Source: Dryas octopetala
Lineage: Eukaryota; Streptophyta; Magnoliopsida; Rosales; Rosaceae
Direction of reading: 5' to 3'
DNA: 64,000 bases
NCBI GenBank assembly: GCA_963921425.1
Contig: OY992833.1
Coordinates: 15,293,738-15,357,737 of the forward strand
The translations under genes were made by a program, and so were the position numbers. This document shows positions 49,807 to 61,159 of the stretch, one piece after another; position 1 is the first letter of the stretch; every line of letters begins with the position of its first letter. A model generated the notes under the pieces. It worked only from the letters and a program-made list of their open reading frames with translations. It was not told the origin of the DNA and made no database searches.

Positions 49807-51304
49807 ATAAAATATCATATATCATATCCTAAATAATATAGAATATAGATTATAAAATATATAGGGTTTAGTGTATAGATTATAGAGTATAAATAATATA
49901 CTAATTTTATTTAACAGTATTTGTCTCTAGCGCACATTATATTTATCTTATATCATATAAAATCTACTATATAATTTGGTTTCTTCAATGTTTTTTATCA
50001 ATTTAGTAAATAATATGTTAAATAAATATATAGTAAAGTTTCATTCAAAATTTACGTATTTTGATAGCAATTTCCTTCATTTTCGTTTAATTTTTATCGA
50101 AATTTATAAATCTTCAAAACCCGAAATTGTATTCCTTAAATATAATAAGACTTACACTTTTTGGGTTGGGATATAAGAGCTCGAACTTGAAAGACGTGAA
50201 TTCAATTGCTCGCAAACCTTTGATGGATAGAAAAAAAGGGAGAGAGAATTGGTAACAAGCCCAATTAGCTTTTTTTCTTTTCGGTATGGAAGCCCAATTA
50301 GCTCTTATGATACTACCGGCCCACCAAGGATTTGAACTCTAAACCATTTAAAGATCAGCCTCTCAGCTTGGCAAAAAAAAAAAAAAAATGATCAGCCTCT
50401 CAGAGTTCCAAAAAGGAAAATCTTACAATATATTGGACCGAAATAAAGCTACAAAAAGAGGCCTGTGCAGTTGCATTACATACATCGCATTACGACTGGC
50501 CTTAGAGATCCCAAAATAAACATTAAAATTTTGAATCCCAAAATAAACATTAAAATTTTGAATCCCAAATAGTTTGATAATATTTCATTTGTTATATATG
50601 GGCAAACTTCAACCTTCTTTATATCTAACAAATAAAGCAATATCATGTCATCTGCATGGATGGTGAAACTTTCAGAAAAGTTTGCGCGACAAGTATTATT
50701 GAAAGTGAAAACAAAGAAAGCCTTAATTAAGGCATGAAACCAGCATTAGGCAAATTCCAAGAAGTAGCAAACAACCGAGCTATATATATAATATGTTCTA
50801 TGCATTATAAGTGTATTAGCCTTGCGTGTGCCAATAGGTCCAATAAAATATAAAAGTAAAATTGATAATTTAATAATTTAATAATTAAAATAGTTAAAGT
50901 AAGAAGAAAACTTGAGTTTCATTCAGAGATAAAGTTTTTTTTTTTTGAAGAAAATTGTTTATTTATTTTGTGTTCTATAATTGATAACTACAAGATAACT
51001 AGTAGTCTAATACTATCTGTAGTGGGGGTAAAATTTTCTTGCATTTTTAATTTATTTTTTCTTGTACAATTTTTCCTATAAAATATTAAGTTTTTTTGTA
51101 AAGAATTTTGATTAATTTTAGTGAAATTTGTAACATTAAAAAGTTAATAAAAAGCGTTTCGCTTTATAATAATAAAGTAGGGACATGAACAGAGCCATGT
51201 TGAAGGCTGGGTGGACTTCAGCCCTGGGCAAATTTTGTAAAAAATAAAAGAGCCATTTATAGGCCGGTCCAATTTTTCCTTCTCTTTTAGACTAATACTT
51301 TAAT

Positions 51305-52222
51305 GGTGCGTTTGGATGACGTAATTTGAAACTACTAAGGAATTCACAAATGACGGAATTAAAAATAACATGATTTAAAATTCTAGAATTTGTAAATTCT
51401 CTTGTTTGGATAAATGTAATTATAATGGAATTTAAATACGAAATTTATAGTAGTTTTATAAAAAAGTGATGGTGATGGTGGCAATAATAAAAATGATGTT
51501 TGTGGTAAGTTGATGATGGTAGTAGGGGTGATGGCCCACGGGTGAGGGGAGAAATGGTCGTGGCAAAAATTGGGGTATTGGAGGTGGTGGCAACGGCGAC
51601 ATTGGCGGTGATGGTGATGGTGGTGGCGACGGCAACGGCGATGGTGGTGGTGATGGCATTGGTGATGGAGGCGGGGGCGGCGGTGTCAGTGTTGGTGATG
51701 GCGGTGTCAGTGGTGGTGACGGTGGCCGCGATGGTAGTGGTAATAGTGGCGGCTGTGGTGGTGTTGGTGGTGGTGGCAGCGGGTAGTGGTAGTGATGGTA
51801 GCAGTGTCGGTGGTGGTGGTGGTAACGGTGGCGACGGTGGTGGTCGTAGTGGTGGTGGCAAAGGTGGCAGCGGTGGTGGTCGTAGTGGTGGCAAAGGTGG
51901 TGGTGGCGGTAGAGGTGGCGGTGGCAGTGGTGGTGGTGATGGTGGTGGTGGTAGCGGCGACATGGTGGTATTGTAATTAATTGGCAATGTGATGGGTGAA
52001 CACGACTTTTTTTTTTTTACAAAAATTGGAATTTTGAAAATGACACCAATTTAGGTGGAATTTAAACTTGGAATTTACAGCCTTCAAATCCCAAGTTTTT
52101 TTCCACATAGAATTTACGAAATTCTATATTTATGGACCCAAACAAGGAAATTAGAGTATGTAATTTCTTAAATGCTGAGTTTTGTTTAAATTCCAAGTTT
52201 TTTTTCTCCATCCAAACACACC
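51305..52222. mobile_element. DNA transposon insertion with GGT minisatellite (918 bp), only in copy B
   Basis: Terminal inverted repeats GGTGCGTTTGGATG and, inverted, GGTGTGTTTGGATG; subterminal sequence also pairs (gaatttaaacttggaatt-like words on both arms). Copy A provides the empty site (actttaatgctttttaa), which fixes the boundaries. The flanks taatg/taatg suggest a target duplication, but its length is not clean. The centre (about 51465-51975) is a GGT/GGC-rich minisatellite on the plus strand. End sequence resembles plant hAT or PIF-type MITEs. Confidence 0.75.
51465..51975. repeat. GGT/GGC-rich minisatellite of about 510 bp
   Basis: Irregular repeats of ggtggtggc, ggtgatggt and ggcggtggt. 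All three plus-strand frames and some minus-strand frames stay open because the repeat has no stop codons. The resulting Gly/Val-rich or Pro-rich products are artefacts. Confidence 0.9.
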
Positions 52223-55200
52223 ATAATGTTTTTTAATTTTTAACTGAGGTCCAAAAATATTGTCTAGATGTTTTTAATTTAAAAAATGTCTAATATTATC
52301 CTAAAATTAAGAATATTTAAATCTTAATATTATTCTAGTATTATCATAATATTATTCTAGTTTTATATTATCTTAATATTATAATATTCTAATATTTTAA
52401 TATTATCATATTATCTTAAAATTAATTGTGGGATTTAAATTATATTAATCTAATAAAAATGCATCAGCTGAAAAAATAGAAAATAATCAAATAAGGAAAA
52501 AAATTATTTATGGGTACATTTCTCAATTGTACTAAGTCCAAAATTCAAGAACTAAACCTTAACATAACGCTTTCACCAAACTCATTTTATACCTTAGGAG
52601 GGGATGATGTGAAAAAATGAGGATTTATACTTAAAACTTAGGGAAGGAAGCAGCATGACTGAGCGATCGGCGGCTGAAACCGAGCGTTCAGATCAGGTGC
52701 ACATCTAATCAAATATGTATATATATACCAACCCAGCTATTGGTACAATTGAAATGTACCTATATATATATATAAACTTAGGTATTGGTACAATTGAAAT
52801 GTACCTATATATACTTTTTTTTACTTGTTTGATTATTTTCAATTATGTGAGTTAATGCATTTTTTTTTAAATTTAAACGGATATTATCTTTTATTATTTT
52901 AAATTATAAAAAATAAAAACTAGATATTCTTGAATGTTTTAATTAAAAAAATATCATAACGGATATTATCTTTCATAATTTTTAAAATTAGTTCATATTA
53001 ATTATTTTAATTTTAAGAGATAATATGAGTCAAAATTTTTAACAAGTCCATTTTTTGGACCTTAGCCTAAAAAATTGGATTTAAGTACAAATCTAAATTC
53101 TTATATGATTTTAATTCGAATGACCCTCCAAAATTGAACATATTTTTAATTAACTGAAAATAAAATAACTACTATATTTCTAAGCTTAGCCCAGCCTATT
53201 TGCTAAACTCTCGGCCCAACACCCAACCTACTAACAAGAATCATAATACTTGAGACAAAAAAGTCAATTATCATAATACTTGGTCCAATTATAATACTAC
53301 GACAGAGAACGACGTTTTCCCTCATCCTTTCCGGTACAATTAAATTTGTTTCCTCTCTTTCTCAATCTTGCTTGGGTATTTTCTAATTGAGTCTCTCCAC
53401 TCTAATCTCAGCATGTCTCTCTTGACTATGTGTATCTTTTTTGTTAATTAATGAAATTTCCTCATATCGACAAACTTTTTTTAAAATTTTGTAAATTTGA
53501 TTGATTTGAATTTTTTTTACATGTGTGCAAACATAGGAAATACAAAAAAAAAAAAAAATAACTGCCAAAATTTCAATAAAATTTTCACTAAAGAAATAAG
53601 ATGCACTCAGGTCTATGGATACAGCTGGTACTAGCAATTTGCAAATGGAGAATTATCTCCGTCTCTGTCTCTCTACTGTCTCTCTCTGTCTCTCTGCCTC
53701 TCCTCTCTCTAAGACAATTTTCGATAACGGCTTGAAAGATGAATATATTGATGCCGATTCGAGTATGACTCAAATTAAATGGTTGATAACATTTTGCATA
53801 CAGTATCTATGTTAGGCCCCCCTGCACAGGCCAAAAAAGGAACTATATATATTTGTTGGCAATATATAATGAAAATAAATGAAAGGTCCAAAATCTTTTA
53901 ATTTGTGCGTGGTTTTGATAAAATGCATGGGCTGGCATATATTATGTGATGAAGACTTAATACCATTTTTGTGTTATTTTGATGTTGAAGATTTAATAAC
54001 ATTAACTAATGGGACTGGACATCTAACTGAACTGACTAAGGCCAATACCGAACTCATGACTTTAGGCGTTTTGTTTTTGAAGTATATAATTCCTGGCGGT
54101 GACTATTAGGATTTGTACTAACAGCACACCTGTAAATGAATATGAAACCATTTTCTCGAAATGCGAGTCTTTCTCTGCTACTAAAGCTGAACATGTAAAA
54201 TTCAAATTATAATATTGCAATTGTAAGAATTTAAAATTTATATCTCTTACAGTCTTACTCTGATAGTATGATATTTATTAGTTTCCAACTTGTTAACTGG
54301 AGTAAAATATTCCATGATCAAGTTAGAGATAAGTGTCATTTTACTCTCTTCAGACTATGCCACTTATATCAGTTTATTTCTCAGACTTTTAATTTAAAAA
54401 ATTAAGCTACTTAACTTTTTTAATTTTGTCAATTGAGATAATTTCGCTAATTTACTCGATAAATTGATACAAGTGAGAAACACGTAATTATCATTTTTCC
54501 CTTAGTAAGGATTCTTCGTGATGATGATTTGATTTTGTGTAAATGAAGCTTTTGATGGAGAGCGAGCAAATTTACAAAATTACCTCAATTGACAAAATTG
54601 AAAAAATCAAATATCTTAAATTCGAAATTGAAATTATAAGGAGCAAAATGACATTTATCCCTTTAATAAAAAGTTTAGATCTTTGAACAAGTTGGACCGA
54701 GAGGTCGACACAAAACCTACCCAGGTGGACAAGAATTGGAACCAAAGAAGTCCAGGAATGCAACTACTTTCTCACACCTAACTAAACAAGAATTCTCCAA
54801 AATTGACATAATTGATAAATACCATATCTAGTAACAATTATGAAACCAAGATTATATCCATATTCACATATTCACATATTGACAGTAGAACTGTTGATAC
54901 GCAATCTTCTCAGATAGACAGATAGCCCACCAAAAGCAAAGGAAAGGTAAGTTATGTGAAGGGTTGAAAAATCGGGTTCACATGTTGTGTTTCTGTACAG
55001 TTAATTTTTATGCGTATTATTTTGTGTATAGACATTAATGTTCAAGTACAAATTAATCCGTATGCAAGTTAATTACATGATACTTTTGGGTCAAATCATT
55101 TCACAATATATGATTCAAATCAAGTACTTTCAAGTTATGTTTAAAAGATTATTCTTTTAAAGAAATAACAAAGTCAAAAATTATTATAAGAGTGTTAGAG

Positions 55201-55238
55201 TTGTGTGGCTTAATACAAGTTAATGAATGTAAAAAGAA

Positions 55239-57171
55239 ATTTCATATCGAAAATTTGACTCAGCAATTGATAAGATTTAAGTTTGGAATTCACAACTAAT
55301 ACCATTGAGACCTATTGATGAGAGAAAACCTCACACCTGAAGAGGTGCACTAAGCCTCACGGCCCTCACCCCCACCTGGATAGTGGACCTCAGTGATTAG
55401 ATCGGGGACAATGATGCAGAAGCCTTATTAATTAGTAGTGGTCATGTTGATCCGTTTCACAACAAAGAAAATGAAGTTGGGAGAGAATTGGGTCGTTGTT
55501 GGACAGCTTATAAAGTACTAAAATTTAGAAAAGGAAAACAAAATGTTCTCTGTTTTTTGTCATATTAACGCGCGCTTATGCATTCGCTATATAAGGAAAA
55601 CCAACACCTGGCATTTTGCACTATTTAGGAACAAGACAGTCTTTAGATACTACGTAATACGTATAGTAGTAGTTGGAAGGTGTGTCCTATTCAGATCTTG
55701 GTGCAACACCATGCTATTGCTTACCGACGAAGTAACTTATACAACATAGTAGAACTTGGTAAAACTGAATATGATGGAAAATACGTACCCATACTAATCA
55801 GCTTTCCTTCCTCTCATTTTGGTAATTTGCGAATAGTAGGAAAAATCTTATGTACACTTTATATGTCCTCCAATCCCTTCCATCCTTCCTAAACACAATG
55901 GGGATTACTCAACAACAACTTTACCTGCAATTAGAATTTGTCAAAGGAAATTAATTAAACATTTACATTCTTTTCCATGAAGCTTTAGTGGACTTCGATT
56001 CTCTACATATTTTTACTTTAAAGTGTAAGTAAATGAGATAATGAATTCATAACACTTGTTGGTATGTGTGTTCCTTAAAACACTGACATGATCTAGAGAT
56101 GGGAGGCCGCAAATCAAGGTGAGGCTTCGTCTTTTTTGATGTGATTATGGGTGTCTCACTATTGGGCTTGGAATAGTTAGAGACTCAGAACATAAAAATA
56201 TTGATGTAAGTATGAATAATCTAAAAACAATACGCCAACATAATCTAACTTTCAACAAACGATTGTACGACAATGTTTCGTCTTTTTTTGTGTGATATAT
56301 TGTGAGCGTGCCACTATTCTGCTTAACATATCTAGAATAGAAAAAGATTGATGAAAGTATGAATAAATTAAAAATATTGAGCCAATATAATCTAACTTTC
56401 AACAAAAGATTGTGCGACAAGGTAAGGAACCTTCGATAATCAATTTGATTGCTGGTGATCAGTCTAAACATCAATTTGAATTTCAAATTGATGTGATTAT
56501 CTTCAATCAATTTCAAATTTTAATTATGTAATTAGATAAAAATATGGAAAGGGCAATTTGGAATTGAACAAAATCAAATTCTTTATAAAAAAATTCAAAA
56601 ATGCTGACGTGTAATAAAATGACTTAATTATGAATACAGAGGACTTGACTACGTACATACTCTAAGATCAGTGTTGGCTTTAGTCTGAACATTGTTCTCC
56701 TAAGAGACCTAAGCCTAATTAACTCTAAGTATTTTTGGTGATTTCTTGACTGAAAATTCCTATTGTCTCCAAAATTATTTTTAGGAATATTTTCAAGGTC
56801 CCACATATATCCCATCTTTCCTGTGAGGGTTTCTTAAGTCCTAAAAATAGACACTCCTTAGACTAATTAACACCATAGGTCTTTGAAGTTTTTTAATCAA
56901 GTCCAATTTTAAATGCCCTGCCACATAGGATTTTTTATTCCAAACATTTGCCTTATTATTATTTAACATTCAAATAGGATAATACATAAAATTTAAATCG
57001 CACAATTTGTGAGATTAAAATCCTACAGTTTATGAAATTTAAAGTGTAGAAATCTCACAATTTATGAGTTTAAACACTAACCTTGAATTCTAAACCCTAA
57101 ATCCTAAACCTGGACAATATCGATCCTTACAAACTCTATTTTTCATTTCTTGATTATTCTTGACTCCCTAG
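55239..57171. other. Intergenic, with one tandem repeat
   Basis: No gene recognised. 56128-56278 and 56279-about 56422 form an imperfect direct repeat (period 151 bp) sharing cgtcttttttg, a gaaagtatgaataa / gtaagtatgaataa segment and aatctaactttcaacaaa. The second unit is followed by gattgtgcgacaagg, the first by gattgtacgacaat. Confidence 0.5.
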
Positions 57172-57179
57172 ACACCTAT

Positions 57180-58081
57180 TATAGGGCTGCTCATCGGTCG
57201 GTTCGGATCGGTAATGGGACTTACTAAAACCAAAATAAAAAAATTTTGGTATTTTTTGGTAAACTTTGGTTTTTTGTTCGATTTCGCTAAGTTTGGTATT
57301 TAATACTTTTGGTTCATTTTCGGTTTATTTTTAGTATATCTTCGATTTATTTTCGGTTGAATTATAATAATACTGATTATATACCAATATAAATGAAAAT
57401 TTAACTAAATATGATGCATACCGGCCATATAATGTTTGATAGATATATATATATATATTTGCACGAATAATATTGGTAGTTTAGTATAGTATTAGTATTA
57501 ATAGAAATAATATTAATATTAGTATTTCAAATAATATATATTAGTACAACTAGTTTAATAATATATATTAGTACGTATATATCATATTAATTTAGTATGT
57601 ACATATACTGATAAATATGAATACTATGTATGATATATATATATGTATTACTTACCTAACAATGAGGTTCTTATTTTCCTAAAAATGATAATATTTACTT
57701 TATTAGAGAATGACTCTATATCTTAACCCACATTTTTAATAATATTAATATGATAATGCATTTATATTTTTTTTATAGTTAATTAGTTTATAATATTAGT
57801 AGTTTAGTATTTATGTTACTAACATATATAATAGTATTGATATAAGCATATGTATAACTAAATTTCGATAATTGTTTTGGTTTTTTGGGTAAATATTTCG
57901 GTTTTTTGGGTAATAATCGATTTAGTTTATTTTTGTGATAATTTTTTGTAATCGGTCAGTTTACCAACTTTGTTCAGATTTTTTATTTTCGAATTGTAAA
58001 AATCGGTTTACCAAATCAAAAAATTTCAGTCAGTATACGTAGTTAATCGGTTCGATAAAAACCAAACCAAAAGATGGCCCT
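57180..58081. mobile_element. hAT-like MITE with exact 8-bp target duplication (902 bp)
   Basis: The interior begins TATAGGGCTGCTCATCGG and ends AAAAGATGGCCCT. The flanks are an exact 8-bp repeat ACACCTAT at 57172-57179 and 58082-58089, the length typical for hAT. The inverted ends are short (AGGGC/GCCCT). The interior is made of repeated ggtttttcggttt-like words and AT-rich sequence, with no coding frame. Probably mobilised by an enzyme encoded elsewhere. Confidence 0.82.
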
Positions 58082-58089
58082 ACACCTAT

Positions 58090-59847
58090 ACAATTAATCT
58101 TGATAATATCACAAAAATAGTTTATAATAATTATCCTGATATTTTTTCCGAGTATTTATAAACTCCATTCAACGGCCAAAAATCACCTAGGCCAAATTAA
58201 TATGCAAAAAAGAGGGCTCGAAAAAGTGTCAAAACGGGTACAAACACTACTATGACTTCACATTAATTAATAACCCTTGAATTTATAATATATAATTGGA
58301 AGTAAAACAACCAAAAACAAATATTGTAAACCCAATTTTACTGTACCTTTTTTTAAATTTTTATTTTTTTATTTTTTATTTTATAGGTTACTGGGATCAA
58401 TTTTACTTTGCAGCTGTTGTTAATTTAAAGTACTATTGTTCTTTTACCAAAAAAATTAATATTGTTAAAGTTTTGGGGCCCACTAGTACCCTTAATTTCA
58501 TACGTCCACTATTACTGCATGGACCGAGCTGCTAGCAAAATTTTAGTCTCACGAACTAGTCTCATGGACAAAAAGCCAATTACCCCTTCGATAGGATACT
58601 TTTAATACAAGCACCGAAAATACCAAAATATAATCTCAATATAAACTTGTATATAACTAATTTATTTATATTTAAATCCAAAACACTTAATCCTTGAACT
58701 CCATAAAACGTCATTTTAATATAGGCACAATCAATGCTAAAATGATCAATGAATGATCCCACATACTGTTTACTAGACTAGTCAGTAGTGAGGACAATTC
58801 ATATATTTAAAATAATTACAGTTTTGAATATGGCCCCTAAGTTTTGTAATGCAATTTGGGAGTTTCTCTTCCATTACTTTCCAAAGCTTGAATCATTATA
58901 ATTGTGTTTAACTGAGCTAGCCACAACTCACAAGGTGATGAAGGATAATGCAACATGTTAATTAATTAGGTAATATACAATGTTTTGAGAGCATAATCAA
59001 CTTCCGCTATATAATCTCTTGAATGTTTCAACCGTTATTAATTGGTTTTCAGTTAGGTATATTACTCTAACTTCAACAAATTACAGCGGTTCATAAAATA
59101 TTATCTCTTGCATACAAAATTACTTTGTTTTCTGCACATCAATAATCAGCTTTGTATTTGCATAAGCAACCGCCTTCTTAGACTGAATTTATATCATGTG
59201 CATCATCTTTGAAAGCACTGGTTGATTCGCCTACATGGCATTAATTAAAGAAATCTGCGTATAAAATGCCCTGCAAAATTTGTGCTTATGACTCAAGCGG
59301 GGCTTTGTGCTTTCATTAGTGGCATATAGATGAATCAATATAAGCATATGACTCAAGCGAGGGCTTTGTGCCAAGGCCCACTTGACTCAATGTGAGGCTG
59401 TCTGTATGATTCCCCCCCGCCCGCAAATTTATTGTCCTCACCACCTTTTGGCTTTTCATAACTTTTTTAGTTAAGAATTAATCACCCTAGCAGCCTAGCT
59501 CATTAAAATCACTTTCTAAAAACAAGATTATAACAAAGAGTGCTAGTAAGAACATTTGCGGCCAGCACAGCAATGGTATTGCTGGCAAAGAGGCTAATCA
59601 TGGCTTTTCCTTATCGAATTAGTTTGTTTGTACGTACGTGATGAAGTTTTAGAATTATAAATTTTCTTGAAACTTGTGATGCCTTTAATCAAACAACAAA
59701 ATAAAATTGCATGACCCACAAATTTCTGAACTTGTCTTGCCAGTTGCCACAAACAAATAAAATTAAAGCTCGTAGGTGGCTGGTTGGGCCCATACCCTTT
59801 CCACACTTTATTCTTGATCACTGTTTTTACCCACAAATTTTTAAGGA
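58090..59847. other. Intergenic, no gene recognised
   Basis: AT-rich, with no frame resembling a known family and no clear transposon ends. A short direct repeat of catatgactcaagcg(R)gggctttgtg occurs at about 59286 and 59346. Confidence 0.4.
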
Positions 59848-60310
59848 GACTTTCATTCTGGTGCTTTAGTTTTATAGTTAATTGATTAAAATTTTATGAC
59901 TTTTTAAATTCTAACTAAAGTCTAATAATATTGTAACTATTCCATGTTACATAATATTGGTGCATTAGTTTTTATTTTTTTCATACATACCAGGTGTCGA
60001 GTGTTCGGCAGCCATTTTTGAGTATTCGACAATGTATTTTTACTTATTCCGCAAGCATTGATTTGTTGGTTTTATATTAGGTTTTAATTCTGAGATTTTG
60101 GACAGAATAACCTAATATGCAGCTTCCATAAATTACCTCATTATATACCTTAGTTAGGAAGGTATGAGGTGAACCCATACTTGAGCTCTGTCCAAAATCT
60201 CAGAATTAAAACCTAATATGTAGCCTTCATAAACCTCATTATATACCTTAAGAATGTATGAGGTGAACCCATACCCTATACCCTCAAAAAATAAAATAAA
60301 AATGACATAT
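59848..60310 (-). repeat. Dispersed repeat family, copy 3, with internal duplication
   Basis: Minus-strand counterpart of 12093-12455. On the minus strand it reads tttttgagggtatagggt... then ...aatggctgccgaacactcg, acctggtatgtatg and tgtaacatggaatagttaca. Inside, a segment of about 65 bp is duplicated (60112-60181 and 60212-60277, plus strand cctaatatg...gaggtgaacccatac). Between the copies, tctgtccaaaatctcagaatt is the inverse of 60080-60105. This is the longest of the three copies. Confidence 0.65.
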
Positions 60311-60601
60311 GAGGCGAAATCAGTAATGGTGGTATGAAGTGTGCGCACATATAAGCCATACCACATTCTGATGTCGGTTTACAAGAATTTGTAAACTAAA
60401 GTTGGAATAGTTAAGAGTAATCAAGGATTTGATACTCGGTAAAGACATTCAAACTAGAAAGCCAAAAGAATCTTATATCATTATGATGTGGGAGATGTTG
60501 GATAATGATCATTATGATATGGCTTTCACAAAGGGGTGCAAATGATGTGTGAAAGAGTACCATAACATTGGTACACCAACACACATAATCAAGAGATGTG
60601 T

Positions 60602-61037
60602 TGTAACGACCCGACCTAAATTTCACGAGAAATTTAAATTTTTATTCGTAATAGTCACTTAGAGGCGTAGTGGAAGATTAAATTGTGAGACTTCGTTCTT
60701 TTTCAAGGAATTATTCTAAATATTTTGAGAATTTATTTGAGAAATCATTTTAAAGATTTTGGATTTAATTTGATAAATAAAAAGGTTGTGGCTTAATTTT
60801 AATTTTCTTTTTTAAATTGGGCTTGACCCAAAGTTGACTTTTAAAATGAATGAGCTTTTGAATCTGACTTTGGGCCCGTTAAATGGTTTTAATTCCACGA
60901 GTTCGTCGACACGAAGCCGCGTAAATCTGAGTTACGATTTGGGTTTTACGGACGTTCAAAGTCGGGGACATATTTGTAATTTTTACTTAAATGGTTTTTA
61001 AAACCCAAATCACATCTCTCTCTCTCCTGTTTTTTTT

Positions 61038-61072
<35 letters not shown>

Positions 61073-61159
61073 TTCCTTCCCGCGCACACACCCCCTCCCA
61101 GCCACCATCGCCAGCTAGCCATCGCCGACCTCGACCTCCGGCGAGCACGACGCCGACCA
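60602..61159 (+). mobile_element. Possible LTR fragment of another retrotransposon, left part
   Basis: Starts TGTAACGACCCGACC, a 5' end common for plant Gypsy LTRs, and continues with sequence such as aagccgcgtaaatctgagttacg and gtcggggacatatttgtaa, then a CT-rich and GC-rich stretch. The match to LTR style is from general knowledge and was not tested. The sequence is cut at about 61160 by the truncated Sirevirus relative and may continue after 63808. Confidence 0.4.
61020..61070. repeat. CT-rich microsatellite
   Basis: Runs of CT and T, including a pure (TC)n tract of about 26 bp at 61042-61069. It produces a low-complexity RERERER frame on the minus strand. Confidence 0.85.

Larger units (their letters stand above)
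49816..55238 (+). repeat. Tandem segmental duplication, copy B (about 5.4 kb)
   Basis: Copy B matches copy A in the same order from its start (aatatcatatatcatatcc) to its end (cttaatacaagttaatgaatgt). The length difference is almost entirely the 918-bp insertion at 51305-52222; without it copy B is about 4505 bp. Small indels also differ, for example a repeated cccaaaataaacattaaaattttgaat near 50510-50560 present only in B. No gene recognised in the unit. Confidence 0.93.

Noticed and set aside
51542..51976. Open frames on both strands giving Gly/Val-rich or Pro-rich proteins
   Set aside because: They follow from the stop-free GGT/GGC minisatellite inside a transposon; no start context, domain or conservation supports a gene.
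45276..55238. The two large direct repeats as LTRs of a giant retrotransposon
   Set aside because: The copies abut without an internal domain, lack TG...CA ends and have no PBS or PPT between them; a tandem duplication is simpler.
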